Source: Amphritea atlantica (GTDB lineage Bacteria > Pseudomonadota > Gammaproteobacteria > Pseudomonadales > Balneatricaceae). From it: 64,000 nucleotides of DNA. The position numbers and the translations under genes are program-made. The stretch's first letter is position 1. Every line of letters starts with the position of its first letter. The notes below the pieces were generated by a model that was not told the DNA's origin, ran no database searches, and saw only the letters and a program-made list of their open reading frames with translations. Positions 9,524 to 17,730 of the stretch are shown piece after piece. Location: assembly GCF_018860855.1 (NCBI RefSeq), contig NZ_JAHKQE010000023.1, forward strand, positions 206,643 to 270,642, written 5' to 3'.

Positions 9524-9916
9524 TTAGTGGGATATAGGAGGACGGTATAAAGAACCACGATTCTGCGGCAGCATTAACTCAGCGGCAGCCACCACCGTTG
9601 TCGTCGCAGCATCGAGGGAAAAGAGATATTGATTAGCGGCAACGCCAATCGAGCTAAGGCAATGGGATTGGGCACAGTGACTTTGGCTGTCACAGTTAAG
9701 ATCAGCACTATGACAACCGCTATCACCATTATTTGCCAACGGCTGACAGCAATTCATCATCTCGTCAGGCTCATCATATTGAGCATGACTCATAACCGTA
9801 TCAGAGGTTTGCGCAGACATCGTAGTATGTTGCATCGGCATCGCGAAGGCGGCATTGTATAGCTGTGCGGTCATCACCGCCAACATACAGATTACCCATA
9901 AAAGCCTTTTCGCCAC
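9524..9916 (-). CDS. Secreted Cys/Met/His-rich small protein, head of the copper locus
   Basis: A 130-residue predicted secreted protein: signal peptide LLWVICMLAVMTAQLYNAAFA, then a region rich in metal ligands (MPMQHTTM, MSHAQYD, EMMNCCQPL, then four Cys/His pairs such as GCHSADLNC and SHCAQSHC). The end, LYRPP, recurs in small hypothetical proteins found next to cus/cop genes. It is the promoter-proximal gene, 164 bases upstream of cusC on the same strand. A role in periplasmic copper sequestration or sensing is inferred from composition and position only. Confidence 0.65.
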   Translation of the reverse strand: MAKRLLWVICMLAVMTAQLYNAAFAMPMQHTTMSAQTSDTVMSHAQYDEPDEMMNCCQPLANNGDSGCHSADLNCDSQSHCAQSHCLSSIGVAANQYLFSLDAATTTVVAAAELMLPQNRGSLYRPPISH

Positions 9917-10273
9917 TGTCTGCCTCTAACTAATAGTTAAACGATAATTATACTGCTTTCTGGCCAATCAGCCGAAACCCATCATTAACAGAGCGGGAAT
10001 CTGAGCCTAACCCCGTTAGCTGAAACAAAGCTGAATAGAGTCACCCGCTAAATATTAAATTAACGCACGGGAACAGATAATCGAAATGGAAATTTACGCA
10101 GACTCAACCTCAATAGCAAGGAAAAAAATGGAAACTCTAGGCTAGAGATGGCCTGAAAACAATGCAAGCGATAGCGCTGGGGCGGCCATTAGGAGACTGA
10201 ATATTCACAGCCGGCATTAACTTTCACCCCATCAGTGAAGAGTTTCACCATACTATTTTGACGATGCCCCTTG

Positions 10274-10310
10274 GGTTCATATAATAAATGCGGCACTTTT
10301 TATATGAACC
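10274..10310. repeat. 10-bp perfect inverted repeat in the gap between the copper locus and the ETF operon
   Basis: GGTTCATATA at 10274-10283 and its exact complement TATATGAACC at 10301-10310, spacer 17 bases. It lies in the 485-base gap 9917-10401, which otherwise holds the putative promoter of the copper locus and the terminator of the ETF operon. Could be an operator or an RNA hairpin; no U-run follows. Confidence 0.4.
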
Positions 10311-10358
10311 TCTGCCTTGTCTGTTACTGACATAAAGCGAGACTCACTATAATCCAGA

Positions 10359-10385
10359 CAAAAAAACGGGGCGTATAGCCCCGTT
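10359..10385 (-). terminator. Intrinsic terminator of the ETF operon
   Basis: On the minus strand AACGGGGC-TATAC-GCCCCGTT followed by a run of six or seven U. It lies 17 bases beyond the stop codon of the ETF:quinone oxidoreductase gene. Textbook rho-independent terminator. Confidence 0.9.
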
Positions 10386-10401
10386 ATCATGTTAGATGCA
10401 C

Positions 10402-12051
10402 TTACATATTAGGATAATTCGGCCCACCGCCACCTTCCGGTGTCACCCAGGTGATGTTCTGAGCAGGGTCTTTGATATCACAGGTTTTACAGTGAACACA
10501 GTTCTGACTGTTAATCTGGAATACCTTTTCACCCGCAGCATCATCGACTATCTCATACACACCCGCTGGACAATAACGCTGCGCCGGCTCATCGAACTTC
10601 GGCAGGTTTTGCATCAACGGAATAGTGCTGTCTTTCAACTTAAGATGACAAGGCTGGTTTTCCTCATGATTGGTATTCGATAGGAACACCGAGGAAGGCT
10701 TATCAAAACTCAACACACCATCAGGCTTAGGATAGACAATAGGGGCACATTCAGAAGCTAACTTCATCTGTGCATAATCTTCATGATTATCACGCAGTGT
10801 GAACGGCAAACCAAAGAGGTTCTGATCAATGAAGTTAACAGCACCACCAATAAAGGTGCCGTATTTGTGTAGCGCAGGACCGAAGTTACGGCTGCGATAC
10901 AACTCTTCATAAACCCATGAATTTTTAAAGTTCTCACCGTAAGCGGTTAGATCTTTACCACCCTCATCGCCACTGGTTAACGCCGCAAAAATTGTTTCAG
11001 CAGCGATCATACCCGTTTTCATCGCAGTATGCGTGCCTTTGATCTTGGCAAAGTTCAGTGTACCCGCATCACAACCCAGCAATAAACCGCCAGGCATGCT
11101 CATCTTAGGCAGCGCATTAAAGCCACCCTTGGTAATGGCTCGAGCGCCATAAGAGACCCGCTTACCGCCTTCCAAATACTGAGCGATGACTGGATGGTGC
11201 TTGGCCCGCTGAAACTCATCGAACGGGCTCAGATGTGGATTTGAATAGTTCAAATCGGTAATCAAACCTAGCATCACCTGACAGTCTTCCGCGTGATAGA
11301 GGAAGAAACCACCGCCAGCATTCGCTTCGGACAACGGCCAACCCGCACCGTGTAACACCAAACCAGGCTGATGTTTGTCAGCGGGGACATCCCACAACTC
11401 TTTGATGCCGATACCGTAATGCTGCGCATCAGCATCTTTATCTAGCTCGAACTTAGCTAACAGCTCTTTACCTAGATGACCACGGCAACCTTCAGAGAAA
11501 ATAGTGTACTTGGCTAATAGATCCATACCCGGCATATAGGTATCTTTCTTTTCACCATTAGCATCTAAGCCCATATCACCGGTACCAATACCGGCCACTT
11601 GGCCATCATCACCATAGATGATATGAGACGCAGGGAAACCTGGGAATATCTCTACACCTAACTGTTCCGCTTGCTCACCCAACCAACGGCTAAGATTCGC
11701 GACACTAGCGATATAGTTACCATGGTTGTGCATTGTTTTTGGCACAACTAAGTTTGGCAGTTTAATCGCTTTTTCAGCATCACGAAGCAGGTAAACCTGA
11801 TCTTCAGTGACTTCCGTTTTCAACGGCGCGCCCTGCTCTTTCCAATCAGGGAACAACTCATCCAACGCGCGAGATTCGATCACCGCACCGGATAGAATAT
11901 GTCCGCCAACTTCTGCGCTTTTTTCAACCACGCAGACCATCAGCTCTTGGCCAGCCTCATTCGCCTGTTGCATCAGGCGACAGGCGGTCGACAATCCGGC
12001 CGGTCCGGCACCGACGATGACGACATCAAACTCCATCGATTCTCTTTGCAT
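10402..12051 (-). CDS. Electron transfer flavoprotein:ubiquinone oxidoreductase
   Basis: A 549-residue ETF-QO, full length. It accepts electrons from reduced ETF and passes them to ubiquinone at the inner membrane. Visible: N-terminal FAD-binding motif DVVIVGAGPAGLSTACRL, the VVEKSAEVGGHILSGAVIE segment, membrane-associated ubiquinone region, and the C-terminal 4Fe-4S domain with ligands in RYCPAGVYEI and QNCVHCKTCDIKDP, ending in TWVTPEGGGGPNYPNM as in the mitochondrial and bacterial enzymes. It is the last gene of a minus-strand operon with etfB, etfA and an acyl-CoA dehydrogenase (24-base gap), so the complete route acyl-CoA to quinone pool is encoded together. Confidence 0.96.
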   Translation of the reverse strand: MQRESMEFDVVIVGAGPAGLSTACRLMQQANEAGQELMVCVVEKSAEVGGHILSGAVIESRALDELFPDWKEQGAPLKTEVTEDQVYLLRDAEKAIKLPNLVVPKTMHNHGNYIASVANLSRWLGEQAEQLGVEIFPGFPASHIIYGDDGQVAGIGTGDMGLDANGEKKDTYMPGMDLLAKYTIFSEGCRGHLGKELLAKFELDKDADAQHYGIGIKELWDVPADKHQPGLVLHGAGWPLSEANAGGGFFLYHAEDCQVMLGLITDLNYSNPHLSPFDEFQRAKHHPVIAQYLEGGKRVSYGARAITKGGFNALPKMSMPGGLLLGCDAGTLNFAKIKGTHTAMKTGMIAAETIFAALTSGDEGGKDLTAYGENFKNSWVYEELYRSRNFGPALHKYGTFIGGAVNFIDQNLFGLPFTLRDNHEDYAQMKLASECAPIVYPKPDGVLSFDKPSSVFLSNTNHEENQPCHLKLKDSTIPLMQNLPKFDEPAQRYCPAGVYEIVDDAAGEKVFQINSQNCVHCKTCDIKDPAQNITWVTPEGGGGPNYPNM

Positions 12052-12075
12052 TATTCTTATCCTCGATTACCGGTA

Positions 12076-13821
12076 TTAAAACAGCTCTTCGTCCAGCGCC
12101 ATAATACTCTCGCCACCGGCAATAACAGAAGCGAGATAGGACTGGGTACGTGGCATCATATGTTCACAATAGAACCGCGCACTGATCAGCTTAGCTTGTA
12201 AAAACTTAGGATCGCCTTCGCCAGCCGTCAGTTTAGCCTGTGCCTGTACCGCGCTCTTCGCCATCAGCCAACCACCGCAAAGGAAACCAAACAGCATCAT
12301 AAAGTTAACACAGGCACTCGCCGATGCGTTTCGATCCGCTTTAGTATCCAGCAACCATTGGCGAGCAGCAATACCATTATTGAGTGAAGTGCGGCATTGT
12401 TCCGCTGCCAGTGAAAAATCACCACCTAGCGTTTCAAAAGCGCTGATATCAACGGCCATTTCATCCAAGAGTGACTGCAGTGACTCACCACCATTCATCA
12501 GCGTTTTACGGCCGACCAAATCGAGTGCTTGAACCGCAGTAGTACCTTCGTAAATTGGCAGAATACGGGCATCACGATAATACTGAGCGGCACCGGTTTC
12601 TTCGATAAAGCCCATACCGCCGTGAATCTGAATACCCAGCGAGGTTAATTCTTGAGCAAATTCGGTCACCCAACCTTTAACGATGGGCGTCAATAGTTCC
12701 TGCCGTGCCGTATTTTTCCGGTCAGCTTCAGCGGCTGCCACAAGACATAGCGCCCGCATCGCTTCAGTACCGGATTTCATCTGCATCAGCATCCGACGAA
12801 CATCGGCAAAACGGATAATAGGATAACGACTACCGTCTTTTTTGGTGCCCTGGATACGATCTTTAGCAAACTGTACCGCTAGTTGATAAGCGGCTTCAGA
12901 TACACCGAGACCCTGCAAACCAACGCCCTGACGGGCATGATTCATCATGGTAAACATATACGCGAGGCCGTTATGCTCTTCACCCACTAGATAACCCACA
13001 GCACCACCGTTATCGCCGAAGCTCATGACGCAGGTAGGGCTACCATGGATACCCATTTTGTGTTCCAACGATACCGCATAAACATCGTTACGATCAGCCG
13101 GGTTACCATTTTCATCCAACAGGAACTTAGGCACGATAAACAGCGAAATACCCTTCACCCCAGCTGGAGCACCTGGCAGGCGTGCCAGCACCAGATGGAT
13201 AACATTATCTGTCATCTGATGATCGCCCCAGGTGATAAAGATCTTCTGACCGGTAATCAAATAATGATCGCCATTGGCTACCGCTTTAGTACTCACAGCC
13301 GCCAGATCAGTACCCGCACCCGCTTCGGTCAGGTTCATGGTGCCGGTCCATTCACCGCTCACCAATTTTGGCAGAAAATGCTCTTTCAACTCATCACTAC
13401 CGTGATGGCTGATTGATTCAATCGCCCCCTGACTTAACAGCGGGCAGAGTGCAAACGATAAATTACAGGTCTGCCACACTTCATTGACAGCGGTACCCAA
13501 AACATTAGGTAGATTTTGTCCACCAAACTCTTCGGCCGCCGTTAGTGTGGCCCAGCCCCCCTCAACATACGCCTGATAGGCGTCGGCGAAACCCTTTGTC
13601 TCTTTCACACCGTTATCAACAATCACGGGGTGAACTTCATCACCGGTGCGGTTGAGCGGTGCTAAAACGCCCGTGCCGAGCTTACCGGCTTCGGTCAAAA
13701 CCACGGAAGCCAGTTCGGTGTTAACATCTTCTAGTCCGGCTGCAGCACAAAGCTCATCAAACTTAACCAGTTCATTCAGTACAAATTCGACGTCGGTAAG
13801 GGGGTGCTTATAATCATTCAT
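12076..13821 (-). CDS. Acyl-CoA dehydrogenase of the long (DmdC-like) subfamily
   Basis: A 581-residue flavoprotein that oxidises an acyl-CoA to the 2-enoyl-CoA and hands electrons to ETF. It has the extra N-terminal (PLTDVEFVLNELVKF) and C-terminal domains of the approximately 580-600-residue subfamily that includes 3-methylmercaptopropionyl-CoA dehydrogenase DmdC. The core shows MNLTEAGAGTDLAAVSTKAV, FITWGDHQ, and the catalytic-base region ILPIYEGTTAVQALDLVGRK (Glu in YEGT). Substrate cannot be read from sequence: straight-chain fatty acyl-CoA or a DMSP-derived thioester are both possible. Cotranscribed with etfA (25-base gap) and ETF-QO. Confidence 0.92.
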   Translation of the reverse strand: MNDYKHPLTDVEFVLNELVKFDELCAAAGLEDVNTELASVVLTEAGKLGTGVLAPLNRTGDEVHPVIVDNGVKETKGFADAYQAYVEGGWATLTAAEEFGGQNLPNVLGTAVNEVWQTCNLSFALCPLLSQGAIESISHHGSDELKEHFLPKLVSGEWTGTMNLTEAGAGTDLAAVSTKAVANGDHYLITGQKIFITWGDHQMTDNVIHLVLARLPGAPAGVKGISLFIVPKFLLDENGNPADRNDVYAVSLEHKMGIHGSPTCVMSFGDNGGAVGYLVGEEHNGLAYMFTMMNHARQGVGLQGLGVSEAAYQLAVQFAKDRIQGTKKDGSRYPIIRFADVRRMLMQMKSGTEAMRALCLVAAAEADRKNTARQELLTPIVKGWVTEFAQELTSLGIQIHGGMGFIEETGAAQYYRDARILPIYEGTTAVQALDLVGRKTLMNGGESLQSLLDEMAVDISAFETLGGDFSLAAEQCRTSLNNGIAARQWLLDTKADRNASASACVNFMMLFGFLCGGWLMAKSAVQAQAKLTAGEGDPKFLQAKLISARFYCEHMMPRTQSYLASVIAGGESIMALDEELF

Positions 13822-13846
13822 GATCGTTACCTGTATTTTCCATTTT

Positions 13847-14776
13847 TCAGATCTGAGCAGTCAATTCCGGCAGCGCATCAAACAGATCGGCTACCAGTCC
13901 ATAATCAGCAACAGAGAAGATTGGCGCTTCTTCATCTTTGTTGATTGCCACTATTACTTTTGAATCTTTCATTCCCGCCAAATGCTGGATAGCACCGGAG
14001 ATACCGACCGCGATATACAGATCCGGCGCAACCACTTTACCGGTTTGACCCACTTGCAGATCGTTAGGTACAAAGCCCGCATCAACGGCCGCACGGGATG
14101 CACCCACAGCACCGCCCAGCTTATCTGCCAGACCATAAAGCATCTCGAAGTTTTCAGCGTTACCCATGCCTCGGCCACCCGCAACAATCACCGATGCCGT
14201 AGTCAACTCAGGACGATCAGATTTGGCCAACTCCTCTTTAACAAAACGGACATTACTGTTATCACACACTTCAGAAACGGCTTCAATCGTCGCACTACCG
14301 CCTTCAGCAACAACCGCATCAAATGCAGTGCCACGAATGGTCAGCAGTTTAACAACATCATCGGTTTTAACGGTTGCAATCGCATTACCGGCATAGATAG
14401 GACGCTGGAAAGTATCGGCAGATTCAACAGCAACCACCTCCGACAGCTGGTTAACATCCAACAGTGCTGCTACCCGTGGTAGATAGTTTTTACCGTTTGT
14501 TGTTGCCGGAGCCAAAATATGACTGTGACCACTCACCAGCGCCACAATCAGTTTGCTCATATTTTCAGCCAGCTCATGTTCATAAACGGCGTTATCGGCA
14601 AACAATACTTTAGTTACTGACGGAATCGCGGCCGCTTCATCAGCTACGGATTGACAGTTGAAACCCGCCACCAGCAATTCAATATCACCACCAATTTGCT
14701 GTGCTGCCGCTAGGGTGTTCAGAGTAGCAGGCTTAAGTGCTACGTTATCGTGTTCTGCAATTACCAGAATAGTCAT
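13847..14776 (-). CDS. etfA: Electron transfer flavoprotein alpha subunit
   Basis: A 309-residue EtfA with the usual N-terminal domain ([11 protein letters not shown]...[17 protein letters not shown]) and the FAD-binding C-terminal half: [92 protein letters not shown] pattern (given here by its landmarks [27 protein letters not shown]). It heterodimerises with EtfB, carries FAD, and transfers electrons from acyl-CoA dehydrogenases to ETF-QO. Eleven bases separate it from etfB upstream. All expected FAD-contact motifs are present. Confidence 0.97.
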   Translation of the reverse strand: MTILVIAEHDNVALKPATLNTLAAAQQIGGDIELLVAGFNCQSVADEAAAIPSVTKVLFADNAVYEHELAENMSKLIVALVSGHSHILAPATTNGKNYLPRVAALLDVNQLSEVVAVESADTFQRPIYAGNAIATVKTDDVVKLLTIRGTAFDAVVAEGGSATIEAVSEVCDNSNVRFVKEELAKSDRPELTTASVIVAGGRGMGNAENFEMLYGLADKLGGAVGASRAAVDAGFVPNDLQVGQTGKVVAPDLYIAVGISGAIQHLAGMKDSKVIVAINKDEEAPIFSVADYGLVADLFDALPELTAQI

Positions 14777-14787
14777 CAGTCGTCTCC

Positions 14788-15537
14788 TTAAAGAACCTTC
14801 GCTTCGTTTTTCAGCTTATCTACCAGCTCCGATACCGAGGCCACTTTAATACCTGCTTGACGCTCTTCTGGCGGGTTAACCGCGACCAGAGTCACTTTAT
14901 TGTTCAGTTCAACACCCAGATCAGCGGGAGTTTTGACCGCCAATGGCTTGCGCTTAGCTTTCATAATGTTCGGCAATGAAGCATAACGAGGATCATTCAG
15001 GCGCAGGTCAACTGTTACAATCGCGGGTAGATCCAGTTCAAGGGTTTGTAAACCACCATCGATTTCACGGGTAATTTGCACCTTATCGCCTTCAACACTC
15101 ATTTCAGACACAAAAGTGCCCTGTGGATAATCCAACAACGCGGCCAGCATCTGACCGGTCTGGTTGTTATCCGTGTCAATGGACTGTTTGCCCATAATCA
15201 CCAGCTGTGGTTGCTCTTCCTGTACCAGAGCTTTGAGTAACTTAGCCGCTGATAGTGAGTCAGGTAAGGTATCGGTTTCGATCTGAATACCACGGTCAGC
15301 ACCCAGTGCCAAGGCGGTACGAATCTGTTCCTGGCAGCTCTTATCGCCCATAGAAACAACAATCACTTCACTCGCGACACCTGCTTCTTTCAGGCGAACG
15401 GCTTGTTCAACTGCGATTTCACAGAATGGGTTCATCGCCATTTTAACATTTGCCAGATCAACATCGCTGTTATCTGACTTAACACGTACTTTAACGTTGT
15501 AGTCGATTACACGTTTTACCGGGACAAGTATTTTCAT
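14788..15537 (-). CDS. etfB: Electron transfer flavoprotein beta subunit
   Basis: A 249-residue EtfB, full length: [20 protein letters not shown] start, [54 protein letters not shown] (AMP-binding signature) and the partner-recognition loop [23 protein letters not shown] place the start at the ATG at 15537, which has GTGAG upstream and gives the family N-terminus; an in-frame GTG three codons earlier (15546) is the alternative. First gene of the minus-strand ETF operon, divergent from an AraC-type regulator 194 bases away. Confidence 0.96.
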   Translation of the reverse strand: MKILVPVKRVIDYNVKVRVKSDNSDVDLANVKMAMNPFCEIAVEQAVRLKEAGVASEVIVVSMGDKSCQEQIRTALALGADRGIQIETDTLPDSLSAAKLLKALVQEEQPQLVIMGKQSIDTDNNQTGQMLAALLDYPQGTFVSEMSVEGDKVQITREIDGGLQTLELDLPAIVTVDLRLNDPRYASLPNIMKAKRKPLAVKTPADLGVELNNKVTLVAVNPPEERQAGIKVASVSELVDKLKNEAKVL

Positions 15538-15730
15538 AGCACTCACTGTTTATGTTGAGGTTTTATTGCGTTCTAGTTTGCCTCTGCAAGCTAATAACAA
15601 CAATAACAAAAAAAGCCTTAAATTTGATATTTTCGGACACATACACCCGTTCAATTTCGGACAAGTCTGTTAATATCGGAAAAACAAAACCATTATAGGA
15701 CAGTCATCACAATGATGCCGGACTCTTGAG

Positions 15731-16741
15731 ATGAGCTATAGCCACCATTCAGTTTCAATCCATTTTGCCAATGCCATGCTCAAAGGCGCCCGCTTAAAGG
15801 GCCTTAATGAGCAACAGCTGATGCTGGAATCTGGTCTCAACCGCGAACTGTTGAGCAACCAGGAAGTCCGCATCACACCTATGCAGCTGAGCCGACTAGT
15901 ACAGGCTATTCAACGGCACGGCGATGATGATTATATCTGCCTCGGTAGCCAACCCTCTCGTAATGGAGTATTCGGGGTGATGGCCAAACTCGTGATCCAC
16001 AGCACTAACCTTAGAGAGGTATATAAGCATGCGGTTCACTTTTACAACCTAGTGGTACCGGCCTCTCACCTAAGTTTTACGGAGTCAGGTGACACCGCTA
16101 CCTTTACGCTAACATTGACAGACCCAAGCAAAGACCCCGATTTTGCATTGCTCGATTTTCTACTGTTACTCTGGCATCGATTCCCTAGTTGGATGATTGG
16201 CCAGCGCATCCCGCTTAAACAGGTAACTTTTCGTCACTCAAAACCAGCCCACTTTGAGGAATATCGCCTGATGTTCCCCTGCCCTGCGATCTATGATCAA
16301 CCTGAGAATAGCTTTTCATTCGACCGTTCAATTCTCAGTGCGCCGGTGGTACAAACCCAACAGAACCTCAGTAGCTATCTGCGTCGGGCACCCTTAGATT
16401 GGTTTAAGCGACAATCTTATTATCCAGTTTACACCCGTAAAGTGATCGATTATCTAGAAAGTTCCGACTCTATGGCCGATACCAGCATGGAAGATATTGC
16501 CGGCCAGATTCACACCACCACCCGAACTCTGCGTCGTAAGCTCGATGAAGAGGGCACCAGCTTTCAAGAGCTTAAAGACAGTGTGCGCCGAGACGAGGCA
16601 ATTCACCTGCTCAGCCAGCCTAACTTGCCGATCTCCCGTATTGCTAGGATGCTGGGGTTTGCCGAATCGGCCGCCTTCACTCGGGCCTTTAAGCACTGGA
16701 CAGGCATCTCCCCTAGCACCTATCGTAAATCAAAAGGCTAA
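15731..16741 (+). CDS. AraC-family transcriptional regulator with arabinose-binding-type N-terminal domain
   Basis: A 336-residue regulator. Residues about 20-200 fit the Arabinose_bd domain used by OruR-like regulators (MQLSRLVQAIQRHGDDDYICLGSQP, GVFGVMAKLVIHSTNLREVYKHAVHFYNLV). The C-terminal two-helix-turn-helix domain is clear (DIAGQIHTTTRTLRRKLDEEG, ISRIARMLGFAESAAFTRAFKHWTGISPSTYRK). It is transcribed divergently from etfB, so control of the ETF/acyl-CoA dehydrogenase operon is a reasonable inference. Proteins of this class next to beta-oxidation genes often respond to fatty acyl compounds; the ligand here is unknown. Confidence 0.9.
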   Translation: MSYSHHSVSIHFANAMLKGARLKGLNEQQLMLESGLNRELLSNQEVRITPMQLSRLVQAIQRHGDDDYICLGSQPSRNGVFGVMAKLVIHSTNLREVYKHAVHFYNLVVPASHLSFTESGDTATFTLTLTDPSKDPDFALLDFLLLLWHRFPSWMIGQRIPLKQVTFRHSKPAHFEEYRLMFPCPAIYDQPENSFSFDRSILSAPVVQTQQNLSSYLRRAPLDWFKRQSYYPVYTRKVIDYLESSDSMADTSMEDIAGQIHTTTRTLRRKLDEEGTSFQELKDSVRRDEAIHLLSQPNLPISRIARMLGFAESAAFTRAFKHWTGISPSTYRKSKG

Positions 16742-16952
16742 CAATAAGTCTACACCTCAGCCGGTAATCAACATTGATACTCGTCATTAATATGCTTAAG
16801 TACTGACTGTCCGATTAGAACAAAACACTGACTCTAAATGCTATCGCCAAATCAGCCGCGAGAAACCATAATCTATTGCACCCTAAGCTGACCAATAACG
16901 TTTTGGTCTGTTGATAGCGAGTTGGTTCCTACCCTGCGAATCAATATTTCCG
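16742..16952. other. Intergenic region after the AraC gene, no gene seen
   Basis: About 210 bases lie between the AraC stop and a strong terminator. I found no convincing open frame. The distance is long for a simple 3' untranslated region, so a small RNA ending at the terminator is possible but unsupported by a recognised promoter. The remainder of the gap, 16987-17162, shows nothing. Confidence 0.3.
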
Positions 16953-16986
16953 ACCGGTTCTGTTAAAGAGCAGAATCGGTTTTTTT
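16953..16986 (+). terminator. Intrinsic terminator
   Basis: ACCGGTTCTG at the left arm pairs with CAGAATCGGT (one G-U pair) around an 8-base loop, followed by six T. Strong rho-independent terminator for plus-strand transcription, about 210 bases beyond the AraC stop. Confidence 0.85.
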
Positions 16987-17162
16987 ATCCGATCCATACA
17001 ACAAAAAAATTGCGCCGATGCACAATAAGATAAAGTGTACCCAAGCAACCTCTCATCTTCGCCAGAACAGAAGCCACAACGATAAGGCGCTAGAACCACA
17101 ATAAAACTATTCACCCACCGCTTTCAAGTCATTTCTCAATCCGCCAACCACGACACAACCCA

Positions 17163-17663
17163 CTAAATCCGTGAATAGGTCGGTATATTATCGATAGAAG
17201 GTAATGCCGATAAACAAACCGTCTGCATGCCACTACCGATTTCACGAATCACCAAGGTTCGGTCATCGCGATCATCACTCAACTCATGATGGGCCTGTCT
17301 AAATGCTAATAACTCGGCCAGAAGCTGAGCCAACGGACATTGATCATCCACGCCTCCATGCGCAACAAACATAAGATCAGGGGTGTCGATGCGAACAATA
17401 TCAACGCATAGCTCAGCAAGTTCCATCGCATCTGGCTTTCGCTCACCCGCTTGAATATAGCGGTAAGTCACCCCTTGATGCAGTAATCTTAGTCTTTCTG
17501 AATCATCTAGCGGCTGTCCTATTACGACAATTTCTACAACAGAGGCTTGTCCACTGCGTTGCAGCTTAAGCGCTTCATTAATGCTAGCCTGTGCCTGCGG
17601 ACTCAATAGCCGACAAGCAACGCCACCGCTCGCATTAGGTGTTAGTATGACGACGATTTTCAT
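17163..17663 (-). CDS. Truncated ETF-beta-like protein
   Basis: A 166-residue protein that looks like a divergent, short EtfB. The start MKIVVILTPNASG, the EALKLQRSGQASVVEIVVIG segment (compare [19 protein letters not shown] in the true EtfB), the LMFVAHGGVDDQCPLAQLLAELLAF segment at the place of the AMP-binding region, and the TLVIREIGSGMQTVCLSALPSI strand (compare [19 protein letters not shown]) align. It ends where normal EtfB continues into the partner-recognition loop, which is absent. It follows the acyl-CoA synthetase by 67 bases on the same strand with a hairpin between. It is either a decaying duplicate or a repurposed nucleotide-binding protein. Confidence 0.6.
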   Translation of the reverse strand: MKIVVILTPNASGGVACRLLSPQAQASINEALKLQRSGQASVVEIVVIGQPLDDSERLRLLHQGVTYRYIQAGERKPDAMELAELCVDIVRIDTPDLMFVAHGGVDDQCPLAQLLAELLAFRQAHHELSDDRDDRTLVIREIGSGMQTVCLSALPSIDNIPTYSRI

Positions 17664-17685
17664 TATTTTTATCCCGTCTGACTGT

Positions 17686-17717
17686 TTAGGGGGAGGTAAA
17701 GAGCGACTCCCCCCTAA
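17686..17717. repeat. GC-rich stem-loop between acyl-CoA synthetase and ETF-like gene
   Basis: TTAGGGGGAG and CTCCCCCCTAA form a stem of about ten pairs (one bulged C) with an 11-base loop, immediately after the acyl-CoA synthetase stop. No U-run follows on the minus strand, so it may limit rather than stop transcription into the ETF-like gene. Confidence 0.5.
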
Positions 17718-17730
17718 TATGACTCAATAA

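Noticed and set aside
2585..9916. Copper locus as a transferred resistance island
   Set aside because: Gene order and coupling are those of common chromosomal cus loci; no mobile element, repeat or abrupt composition change was seen at the borders.
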